Positions 27,101 to 37,401 of a stretch of DNA of 64,000 bases are shown piece after piece. The DNA comes from Theristus sp. LFF4_11 (Eukaryota; Nematoda; Chromadorea; Monhysterida; Xyalidae). The notes beneath the pieces were generated by a model. That model worked only from the letters and a program-made list of their open reading frames with translations. It did not search any database and had not been told where the DNA came from. Position 1 is the stretch's first letter; each line of letters opens with the position of its first letter. Both the position numbers and the translations under genes were made by a program. The DNA is taken from contig JASANC010002447.1 in the NCBI GenBank assembly GCA_030248135.1, forward strand, positions 1 through 64,000, read 5' to 3'.

Positions 27101-27513
27101 TGTTCAATCTCACCACACAAAACTGGACCAGCATTCCTGCAATGCCGTTGGGTCGGTTCGGTCATTCAGCGGCGTTAATTAATCGAATCATGTATGTCTG
27201 TGGGGGCGTCACTGAGCCACTGTCAAACAGCAGTAGTTCGTCAACAACGATTGCATCCACCGCAGTCGACTCGTGTCATGCTTACAACATTGACTCACAC
27301 AAATGGTTTGAAGTGGCTCGAATGAATATTGCAAGAGAGAAGTTTCGATTGTTTTCAATTGGTGGCAAATTAGTAGCTGTCGGCGGCCGAAATGGGTACA
27401 TGCGTGATACAAAAACACTGGAAGTGTTTGACCCCGTGAAAAATTCGTGGACCATACTTCCGCAGCAACTCAGATGGCCAGTGACTAATGCTGCCGTTGC
27501 GCTTATTATGTAG
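24183..27513 (+). CDS. Galaxin-like di-cysteine repeats fused to a Kelch propeller, 8 exons
   Basis: Exons 24183-24255, 24363-24646, 24880-25033, 25983-26093, 26176-26309, 26377-26572, 26638-26828 and 26926-27513 join with consistent phases (576 residues). A signal peptide (MKHRWSTNLFNLLVICIRFG) is followed by paired-Cys units: SCCAGQEFSVYHEICCN, HCCDEDG...FACCNGT, LFACCQ, DCCKKQAFSTETHVCCAN and ECCGQRGYVTSTHACCNQ. These fit the galaxin pattern CCgxxxY...CC. The second half carries about five Kelch motifs: RGMIYLIGGF, VDIYDPLSRRWLQGPNL, HFIIATGGFHRNC, MYVCGGV with SHKWFEVARMN, and LVAVGGRNG with TLEVFDPVKNSWTILP. No BTB domain and no membrane helix, so probably secreted. The weakest join is exon 6 to 7. 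Follows the two Cys-rich genes on the same strand. Confidence 0.75.
25264..25418. mobile_element. Palindromic MITE, CAGTCGAACTCTAA family, copy 1
   Basis: An inverted-repeat element beginning CAGTCGAACTCTAAATTATAGG after TA and ending CCTATAATTCAGAGTTCAACTG. In the intron between exons 3 and 4 of the galaxin-Kelch gene. Related copies at 50618 and 57470. Confidence 0.75.
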
Positions 27514-28206
27514 TTCTGTTTAGCTCATGTTATTTCGACAACTAATTGTTATTCCAATACCTATTCAGCAAATGCTATTTTGTTATTACTGATATTTCTT
27601 AACGCAGACATCGAACCACATAAATTTCATGGCAGACAATTTTATTATGAGAAAACTGTAAATCAAATCTCAGGAATCGCATAACTATTTTGAGCTATAT
27701 TTGATGACTTGACAACTTTACGTGTCTAAATTTAAGGTAATGCAAAACCATATTGGGCAGCAGAGAAGCAATGGGCGGTTGTAAACGTGATTATCACTAG
27801 AATCAAAGCAAAATAAACATTGCGGTTTTAACTGGACATCTCGGACAGCATCCCAAAATCATGTGCGTAACCAAACCAACATGACACTTAACAGCGCACG
27901 TAACGGACGCTTAACAGAGCATTCAAAAACATTTCAAATTTTGCTCAAAACCATTTTAAACGCAAAAAAATAGAAGTTTATGTGAAATAACTTTTTATGT
28001 TCTTGTTTTAGATCACTAAAAAGTAAAAAAACAACTGTCATTCATTGCTTGTCGAACTTGAACACTATTAATTGTCAACAAATTTATACACAAAATAAGC
28101 GAAAAGGCTACCAACCATCTGGAAAATAAACTATTTATTTTGGCACTATAAGACATACGCAACCTTTTCGCTTTTTTGTGTTGAAAACACTAATTAAAAT
28201 CAATGC
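27514..28206. other. Intergenic between convergent genes
   Basis: AT-rich region between two convergent 3' ends. No repeat or gene recognised. Confidence 0.4.
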
Positions 28207-31200
28207 TCAATATCGACTAAGGCCACCAGCACCACTTGAATGGTACTGTTGCGAGTAAGACCTCCAGTCTTTCGGTGTCGCATTCAAAACCGGATCGTAG
28301 CCTTCCACATAGCGCTCCGGGCTGAACAAGGATCGTGCCGGTGTTGTGGCAGGGCTGAACAAAGGTTGAGCTGGTGCAAAGCTGCTTGCAGTGGCATGCG
28401 GAGGCGGCGGTGGAGGGATGGGCGAAAACAACGCCTGGCCGCCTGGGGCGCTGCTCGTCATAGACATCGACGGCGTCGCTGGCTCACTGATCGGATGAAA
28501 GGTTGCCCCTGGCTGTTCGTGTTGTTTACGCTCAGCTGCTTCCATCACGGTTTCTAAAAAAGAAACATTAAATGATAACTCAACTTTGATATTTTTTACC
28601 ACTACAAAATGATGGGTACTTACCAACTACGTTTTCACGAGACGGCGCCTCAATCACCCACTGGTCTGCACGTTCTCGACGTTTAGAGAACATCTGAATA
28701 CCCTTGCCATGGCCAGAGGTTTCTTCCAGGAGCAATCGTGAAAATTCTCTGCTCTTTTCGGGTCTGCAGTGATGAGGAAATGATTCGGCTGATCTTTCTT
28801 GTTTCGTTTTAAGATTGTTAGCTTGCGTGGACGCCTACCCAAACATGCTGGTTGTAACACCTCCTGAAGCACCGTATTGTTGTGTAGATCGTTGCCAATC
28901 GCGGAGGTCACCTTGCGGATTTCGAGTTGCTCGCACGAATTCCGGATCCTGAAAAAGAAATGCAACCATCAACAACAACTGAAATTTTTATTTAGAAAAA
29001 AGGTTAGGGTTCAAAAATGGTTCAGTCGCTTCCAGCGCGGACTGCGAAGGGCAAATAAAGTTTCGAATCAATTAAAATTCATAAAACTGGTGTTTCATCA
29101 TAAAATGTGATGAACACGAAAAAGGGATAACCATGATGGCCAAGGGCGTGCACAGAGGTTAACGTAAAAACGAACAGGGACCGGCGCGCATGCGATCATT
29201 AAAAGGGTGCAGTTGAAAACAATGTGGCCATTCATTGAGTATTGGTTGATATGATAAAAAATGAAAACTGATGAAGCACACAGATCAGTACAATCAACAA
29301 ATAGCCACATTGCCCATGGTTCTACTGTGTACTTTACGAGGGCCAGCAGACATCGAGGCCCAAAGCTGCCGATTAGACTCAATGTTTGTCAATTCTTGAT
29401 CACTAGCAGCAGCCACCTGCGCGTCTGTCTGTTCGAGCGCTGACGACAATTCTCGCGCAATATCCTGACAGTGACGTACCTGCTCGGTCAGCACTTCCTG
29501 ATAGGGCGGTGGCGTGCGTGTGCGGCCTGCAACTTGCAATAATCACTTTCAACTGTTCTTTTCTAAAAAACTATTGGATGTAGATCTAAAAAATCACAAG
29601 ACGTCAACTAAAAAAGATAAAAACAAATCACGCATTTTTTAGTAAAAAATAATGACAGTTTTTAACTCAAACAACTAACTGGGATTCGTTTCGTTGGTAA
29701 AATGCGTTGCTGAAATAGCTGGTGTTGTTTCATATTCTGACGGAACAACGGTGTTGGTCGCTTCTTCAGCAGAGCCGGAAGTGCTCTGCCACACTTCGAA
29801 TTGACGATGCGCTCCAGCAATTTGCCAGTGATCCTTTTCAAAGTCCACTTGCGTCGCGTTGCTTGGTGGTGGCCATGCTCGACTGACATTTGTGACGCTC
29901 GTCCCGCCAGCACTCGGCGAGTGGCCGCTCTCGGCCTGTATGCAAACGAAACTAGGCACACTGTGCACGGCAATGCAAACACACTGGCACTTGCAATTTG
30001 CTAAAAAAATCATTTCAGCTACAAGACAAGCAACAAAAAAAACAAGCAGCCGACGTAGAAATAAATGCGCGAGGGAGGAGCGGGTAGCAATATTACTGAA
30101 ATTTAGCTTGGCACTCACTCCAAACGGTTGCGGAGCGAACCAGTCCAAATGTGGTGGTTGTTGATGACTGGTCGTGGTGTGTGTGAACATTTCAATGCGC
30201 GGAGCGTCCGTTGAATGCGATCGTGGTGAGCGTGGTGGAGGTGGAGGTGCCATCGGAATCGATGAAGCCATCGGCGCTGCTGGCGAAATGTCGCGAATCT
30301 CTTGCGACAGAATTCTCAGTTTTGTCTGCAAACAAAAACAAAACAGACCTTGAATTCACTAATAAACGGTTGCCCTTCTTTTCTAAAAACCGACACGCTC
30401 GTTTACGGACATTGTTTAAACGGACCTAATTCTAATCCTAATCCTAAAGCCTAATCCAAAGCCTAACGTGATCCTAACCCAATCCTAACCTAAGTCAAGC
30501 CTTTTCAAGAAGGAAGATGTCAGAACAATTGCGTTTTGAACGAGTTTTTATTGAGGCCGGAGCGTGTGCAGGCGCGCTAGTGGATCATGAGCATGAGCAT
30601 GCCGATGCCCGTGCGCGTGCGTTGTAAAAAAGAAGCGCCAGGCTAATAAACGCGTGTTGCAAATTTTGTTTTAGGGTTTTAGGGTCTGTGAAAATGAAAT
30701 TCTTTTGATTTAAAAAAGGAACATCCAGTGATCAATGTGATCAGTAAATATAAACGTGCCGTTGTCGCCTGCTCAGTCGGTCGCACATCCACCCGAATGT
30801 CTCGTTTGGGTGTGCTTGACTGCGTGTCATACGGAATGACGCGTATCGGTGTCGTCGTGCGTTGCTGTCGACCGCCAAATTCAGGTGCGCCGCCGTAAAA
30901 TGATGCCCGTTCTGGCTGGGAAGACTGTGCAACTCGCGAACCTAAAAGTCACGTGGAAGATTTTAGCAGATCAAAACTTTTTTGGCACAAAAAAAGTTGA
31001 AGAAAACCGTTTTTCTTTCCAAAAAGATGATTTCAATATAATCCCCAATCCCATTCCCTAAAAAGATAAGCGCACTTGAGCGTGAGGTAAGTTTGTCATC
31101 CGTTGGTTAGGTGCACCTATTTGCTCACGCAACGCACTTCTAAAAAAGCTCGGCACTTAGGGCGTGACTTAGGGTTAAGTTAAGTTAAAGCTTAGACTCT

Positions 31201-32661
31201 GCTTAAAAATAGGTTTATGACGTTTAAAATAAAATGTGAAAAATGTAAAACTGTAAAACAAATGTAAAAAATGTGAAATCAAAAAAACGTGAATTGCCTC
31301 CAGCACCGCTGAATGCGCTTGGATAGTTTGGTTGACGCTCATGGGACATTTCATGCAAATAGTCCTTGATGCGCTCTGCAGCGTCCGCGTGCGCTTGTGT
31401 TTGTGGCGCCGGCTGAAACACGTTCACTTTGCATTTTCAATTCACTTCATTCTTTTGTGGAAACAAAAATTCAAAGGCGTTAGCAAATCTCTGGCGAACC
31501 TTCCACGGAGCCGGAATGGGGTGCTGCTCGGGACGCACGTCCACGCGCCAAGGTGCTTTCGGCTGTTCGTCGTCTGCTTCCTTTTTGATTGGAATAGATG
31601 GCGCTCGTACCCGAGAGATGATACTTTGCACGTGACTGATCACGGCCAACGGACTCAAACTGGAAGCAACGGAAGTGGCGATGCGGCGAATTCGTGTCAG
31701 TCGACTTTCGCCTGGCGCTGCAGACGACACTGCTGGCACTGGCGTACGGTCACGCGGCACACCACCCACCTGGAAAACATTACACAGAAACGCATGCATT
31801 CACAGCATGTTGCCTGCTCCTTCGCTGCGCAATCAAATCCTTAATCATGATCTCGTCGCGACAGAAGTCCGGGCTAAATCAATGAATTCTTGTTTACTTC
31901 TTCGTGCTTCAGTCGGATTTGGTGCGCATTGTTTTGTTTCAGCAGGGATGCATGAACATAACGTAAGTTCGTTTTCGCCTGTCATTTTTTTGCGGAACGT
32001 AGAGCATGCGAAACTTTGAATTAAAGTGAGAAAAAACGAATGTATTTTGGTTTTTGTTAAAATCAAACGCCCAACTTTTGTGGCGGAGTATGTTTTCTTG
32101 CAACGCCGAACCCGTTATTTGTTCTTTCGCGAGCTGTATTTTGAAAAAAACTGGCAGGTTTAAAGAAACATGCAGTACTGCAGACGACTCACCTGGAACA
32201 CGTAAGTGGCGGTGCCTGTCGCAGCGGCCTGTTTCGCACGCCACGGCGCCGCCGCGAGGCCCCCAGCGGCCGGCTCAGGGGTGCGTCGCCAGGCGCTGCT
32301 CTTCTGTGTCGACGCCGGCAGCGACTCCTCGCGAACGGCGTGGTCGTGTCCCTTGCCGCAATGGGTGACGTTGTGCAGACAGCATGACGGCTTGTTCTCG
32401 ATGCACAGCGGACGCGTGTCCTGCAGCTCTGGGCGACTCCTGTGTGTCATGGTCACTTGAAGCGCGTCAAACAGTGCCAAATATGGTGAAACAAACAGCG
32501 TTTTAAGATTAAAAAGCAATATTTTGAAACGTTCACTAGAGCTAGTTCACTACTCACTTCAGGAGAAAATAAATGAAATAATAGCCAACAGCAGCGGTGT
32601 CGATTAGAAACTTGGTTAGTTCCGTGAAACGTTCTGACGGTCCGGACGAAGTCGTTGACAT
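28207..32661 (-). CDS. Pro-rich cytoskeletal protein, synaptopodin/myozenin-like, ~11 exons
   Basis: Start at 32661 (MSTTSSGPSERFTELTKFLI), a short hydrophobic stretch (VGYYFIYFLL), then joins in phase to SRPELQDTRPLCIENKPSCC and RRTPEPAAGGLAAAPWRAKQ. Further exons (about 31770-31470, 31410-31280, 30940-30750, 30325-30120, 29935-29690, 29540-29310, 28950-28845, 28765-28625, 28552-28207) are Pro/Ser-rich and carry APWRVD, PAPWKVRQRF, PPPPPRSPRS and IPPPPPPHA. The exons DPEFVRATRNPQGDLRDWQR and SREFSRLLLEETSGHGKGIQ plus MFSKRRERADQWVIEAPS join in phase across an 80-bp intron. The KGxxxFxKRRxRADxW pattern is that of synaptopodin and related Z-disc/actin-associated proteins. A role in muscle or actin organisation is inferred. 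It could be two genes; the exons at 31-30 kb are the least certain. Confidence 0.6.
30367..30640. repeat. Family with degenerate CCTAAX telomere-like unit, copy 1
   Basis: A string of CCTAATCCTAA/CCTAAAGCC-like hexamers followed by a conserved block with GAACGAGTTTTTATTGAGG and GTGGATCATGAGCATGAGCA. The same order occurs at about 45966-46252 (same orientation) and 45740-45935 (partial), and inverted at about 42590-42810. Lies in an intron of the 28207-32661 gene. Confidence 0.75.
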
Positions 32662-35600
32662 GTTTGATCTCTGCTCAATGGAAGCGTCCTCTCGTTTGCT
32701 CACGAGTTTCTTTTGAATGACCGAATTTCAGTTTCAGCCTTTTTTATTTTGCCGTTGAAAACTTCGTCTGAATCACAGTTGTATTGACGACCACCGAACA
32801 CCAAATAAAAACGCCGATTTGATTAATCGAATAAACAGCCCATCCGTTGTTGACACCCGGAATTTCACTTTTGTACACGTAATTGTTGCTTTTTGTAGTT
32901 TCGAAGAAGCAGAAGAAGAAGAAGAAATAACTACAACGACGACAAGAGTTCGTTATTATTCGACGCGTTACTGTCGGTGTGCCGAAAAAAGCTAATATGC
33001 TCACGAAGAAATAATGATTGACATCAGCTATAAACTATGGCACTGTGGCCTCGCTGGACTAAGCCTAAAGCTGGACATGTCGCGTCTGTAACGACAAAAC
33101 AAGCGGAAAGCTGCGTTGTGCCGCAACCAACGGTACAACGGCCTCATTGCATTGCAAGACGTGAAAGCGCTTGGCTCTCGGTGGTGTCTTCAAGCGGAGT
33201 CATTCATTTTGTCAACAGCAGCTGAGCGCACGTCTGACAGACGGTGCACACAATAACAATCAACTAAGTTGAAGCAAATCACCAACAGTGTAAATTGCTC
33301 ACTTTTGAAACGGCTTTCCGTTGTTCATTCTCTCTTTTTCTCACATATTTTATTGCTTCAAGAGACCAAGTGCGCGCCATCGCTGTCGCAGAGCTTTCTC
33401 ATATACATGTAGTCTTCGCTAAGGTTCCTCACTAAACTGCAGTGTGTTTGTGTAAAATACAATTGAAAAGCGTGACACAGTTGAAAGGACACCGCAGCAC
33501 TGCTCCTCGCTGAGGTACACAGAAGAGAAACGTTGTTTTAGCGCTCAACACTGTTCTGTGTCGTCGTTTTGCATTGTTCTTCGCAATGCACAGATCCATA
33601 CTCGCAGTTGTAATGCACGTACAATTCCGTTTTCCGACCGAATCGCAATAGAGGGATACACATATTACACGAAACGGAACACACGCACGCACGCTGTGTG
33701 ACGCCAAGTTCTAAAAGTTTGAAAGGTACAACAGTATAACAAAACACCTACGCTGTAAAAGAACCACTGACGGTGTGTGCAACAGTGGAACCCGAGCCGA
33801 GACGTCGCACACTGCGGCGTATTGTAAAAGATGTACATTTTGCTGTGTGGTTTGTGAAAGGCGCAATTGTCTTGTACGGCTAGACACGCGAGACAAAACG
33901 TGCTTGCTCAGGCTTGCTGTGTTACACATTTCACCAACAATGCTCAACTAGCCGTGGCGTACATACACATTCTTATTGCCCACCAGAATGCGTGCAGCGT
34001 TCAGTTTTGCCCATTTCCTTCCACATAACAACGCTGAAAATATAACTTCAAAACACACGCGATGCAGAAAAAGGGACACCCCAGATTTTTACAGCACATC
34101 CGTGTCCACCATCTAATGCGGTGGTGTGTACGCCATCCGAATCACGGCAAAAGTTTCGATCAAACCCTTTTTTGCGTCCGACGTTGTCTTTCACAGATGT
34201 AAAGCCTGTGTGCCTGACTTGAACTATTTATCATTTGAACCTGCCGATTTGCGGGCGCGGTGTTGACTTTGTACAAATGCACGAAAAAATGGGGAGATCG
34301 CTCTGCTTAGGAGGTACAATGCACGATGGCACCAAAATTGACGCTGTTTCATTCAAACGTTTGTGAACGAACGCACAGCTAAAAAACCGTTGAAACAGTT
34401 ATTCGCAGAAGCATGGACGAACACCATAACGTTGTTGCACGATGCATACATTTCAACGATGCACCATGAACACACGAGCGGTTATGATTGTGCCAGTGTG
34501 CGTGCGCAATCGTCTGTGAGCGTAAATCAAATTCAGCGCCTTGCTCAATGGCGCATTCGTGTGTCCGGTGCGGTGTGCGCCCATTTTGCCAGCTCGTTTT
34601 CATGCACACAGTCTTTAACTTGCATATTGCACCACTACAACAGTGACAACAATATTGACAGAGAGTGCATGTGGTGGTGGTCGCCGTGTTTGCATTGCAT
34701 TATTTTTGTACTGGCCATGTTGGAATGTTAGATGCATCTATGTCAGATGGTTTGGCTTTGAATCGGTACAGAGTGAGAAACATGAGTTTTTCTAAACTTT
34801 TCTTCATGTATTCTAATTGTCGTTTTTAGAAGACTTCGGTTGTCAAAATGCAAATTTTGTTTTTTGCGGAAGTCGTATGCGCGTGGCGCTGTACCGCTCG
34901 CGCTCGCAACCAAAGTTGACGCCTGAAAAACGTGTTTCCTTTATCATTGCTGAGCGGGAAACGATTAGTTGTAATCGATCATCATGGTGGTTGTGCGTTT
35001 CTTATGCACAAGACATGTCAAGTTTTCAGAACAAATGTTTGTTTTGTTTTAGAGTCCATGTGTCCTGTCCTGTGCATGCATGTGCAAGCTCCCAACCAAA
35101 CCAGCAACAGCATTTGTTTGAGTCGCGTTCACGTTATCTGCAGGTTTCTAAACTTATAAACTTCTTGCGGTGTTGTCTTTAGCTGCCTCAGATTTTTCTC
35201 AAAAATACAAAAACAACAGTAAAACAACAGTGGCACATTAGTGCACTGGATCTGTTCTTGCTCCCTTGTGGTTTTACCGTGTCCGTGGACAGTTTTTCTT
35301 GTCAACCACAGCGAGAAAAAATGCATTATCACGTCTCGCACGCAGTAAATGTTGTCGGCTGGCTTGCGGTTGTGCAGCTGCACAGATTATTTGTTTTAGA
35401 CAACACTTGGAACAATCATAAAAACACACGTTCCTCTTTTCTAAAATTGCACCGGCTTTTGCACATGCACAGGGTGTCTCAAAATTTGACTTCATTGATG
35501 CATAATTGATGCATAACGTATGTTTGACAAAAGATTTATTGTCAAAACTTCTTGTCGCGTTTCTTGTGATTCTGAATTACAAAAGTAATGTCCAAAAAAG

Positions 35601-36649
35601 CCTTCATCTGGTGAATTGGTGAAAATGCACCTACACCACAACTGCATAAAAGAACACCGTTATAAAAGAGGAGCATTGCATTTCTGAGGCATACACACGC
35701 GGCAAAAATTACTGAACAAACGCAGCTTGTTGGTGCCTTTATTGCGTCTGCATGTTATCATTATATTCTGCCGATCTGGCGTTTTTCAGTGTGCTAGTTG
35801 TTGAAATGAACAGATAAAAACTGCGTTCATTTCGTGTTGCTCTGCCAGTTGCGTTTTTTTGATCGTCGAAAAAATCAGAAGCCGAAATGCTTTCTCTGCT
35901 TCCGGGGTTCACGTGACAGCATCTGATCTTTTTTTTATTATCAGGCATTCAGAATTTTTGTTACATCGCGCAATCTCTCATACGTTTTCAGTTTTGACAA
36001 TTTCGTTGTGTGTGGCTGACACACTTGCAACCAAACAAAAATAATGTGACGCAGAACAGCGTCCAATAAAATTACACCAGCTGGAGGAGCGCCAGGTTTT
36101 TTAAGCGTGCGTTTGACATCCATGCATGAAAATTTGTATCCAATGCAACATCAGAAAAACTCCAAAACGCCAGTGTTGCACAATTTCTGCTTCAGACACG
36201 TTTATTTCTCTCGAAGCTAGAAAGTGTGATGCACCTGCCGGTTTTGTTTACCGATCCAGAATGAAAGTTCCACAAACTTGTTATCAGCGGAGCAAAGTTA
36301 ATTACGTATACATTATGTATCTGCCAGACACGTCCACGATTTATTCATCGCAAAATTAGCAAGCCCGTGAAGGCACACTGCGACGCGCAGCTTTGTTTAT
36401 CCTCTGACATGTGTACGGCTTCAATTGCTTGATTGAACATTCAATTGCTTCATTGCGCGCTCAGATACGGTGCTTGAAATACGAATAGCCTGCGGTTTTC
36501 TGCAGCTGAATAAACAGTTTCACCTTGATTTCAGAGGTCCAGATAACATCCGAAACAATAATAACAAGAATCAATTCAGCTCGCTCATTTCCATGGCGCC
36601 CATGCCAGCATGACAGCCGGCAGCAGCATGCGCCAGTGAGCGTGCCAGC
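32662..36649. other. 4-kb stretch without a confident gene
   Basis: Several ORFs of 60-120 codons exist (33037-33225 plus, 33432-33947 minus, 34363-34731 plus, 34817-35182 plus), but none shows a known domain or splice-supported extension. The ORF at 33037 (MALWPRWTKPKAGHVASVTT) has exon-like base composition and is the most plausible. No repeats shared with the rest of the window were seen. Confidence 0.35.
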
Positions 36650-36928
36650 ATGGACGTGCGCGTGCTGTACGCGGTGTGCGCGTCGCTCGTGATCGTGTCA
36701 ACAGTGCTGACGTTCCTGGTGCTCGTCGCACGCACATGCGCCCAGTGGTGTGTCGTTGGCAGCAGTCGCACAGCAGCACAACAGTTCACACAGCCAGTGT
36801 CGCCCGTGCATTCACCAGGACGCTTTGCGACGCAATGCAACATCATGAAGAACACTGTGGTCGAGCTGGACAGCGAAGATCAGCTGCTGTTGTCGGACGA
36901 ACAAACGGCTGCCGTGGATGAACTATGA
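36650..36928 (+). CDS. Small single-pass membrane protein, single exon
   Basis: 92 residues, unrecognised. The N-terminus is one hydrophobic helix (LYAVCASLVIVSTVLTFLVL) that could be a signal anchor. A Ser/Gln-rich stretch and an acidic tail (VVELDSEDQLLLSDEQTAAV) follow, with a dileucine-like signal EDQLLL. The base composition is GC-rich like the known exons, and an AATAAA lies 180 bp downstream at about 37104, which supports a plus-strand gene end. Upstream exons were not found but cannot be excluded. Confidence 0.5.
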   Translation: MDVRVLYAVCASLVIVSTVLTFLVLVARTCAQWCVVGSSRTAAQQFTQPVSPVHSPGRFATQCNIMKNTVVELDSEDQLLLSDEQTAAVDEL

Positions 36929-37401
36929 AAGCAAGACGTTGTTGTTGTGGAGATGCAGTCTCAGAGACAGCACACACTTCACAGCAAGGCATGCACAGAA
37001 TGCATTCATCACGTGCTCAGTGCTCACCAATTAATCTGCTAATTGAGTGTGATATGAAAACAGCAATTATGATCACTGTTTATTTCATTTTCATTCCGAT
37101 TCAATAAAACAAACAAAATTTTCATACCGAGCCAAAATGAATCACAAATAATCCCACTGTCTCACAACTGCTTCTGGGCTAAACCGGAGCGCGGATTACA
37201 CAATCGCGTTATGGAGAATGGCTGCGTGAAATGCATGCTCCGGTTCAGCGTGAAAGCAGGTATGAAAAGCAGTTCATACAAAACCGTAATCGCCCGCACA
37301 CGCAGAGAACAACAATGAAACAAACACCAAAAAATAAATCTGTAACAAATCACCAAACAACCGTTCAAAAATGTTGCACTAAAATACAATGAGAAACTGT
37401 G

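Noticed and set aside
30420..30490. True telomere end
   Set aside because: Hexamers are degenerate, short and inside a gene's intron, followed by a conserved non-telomeric block.
33037..33225. Short plus-strand ORF as a gene
   Set aside because: Composition is exon-like but there is no domain, no splice-supported extension and no clear control signals.
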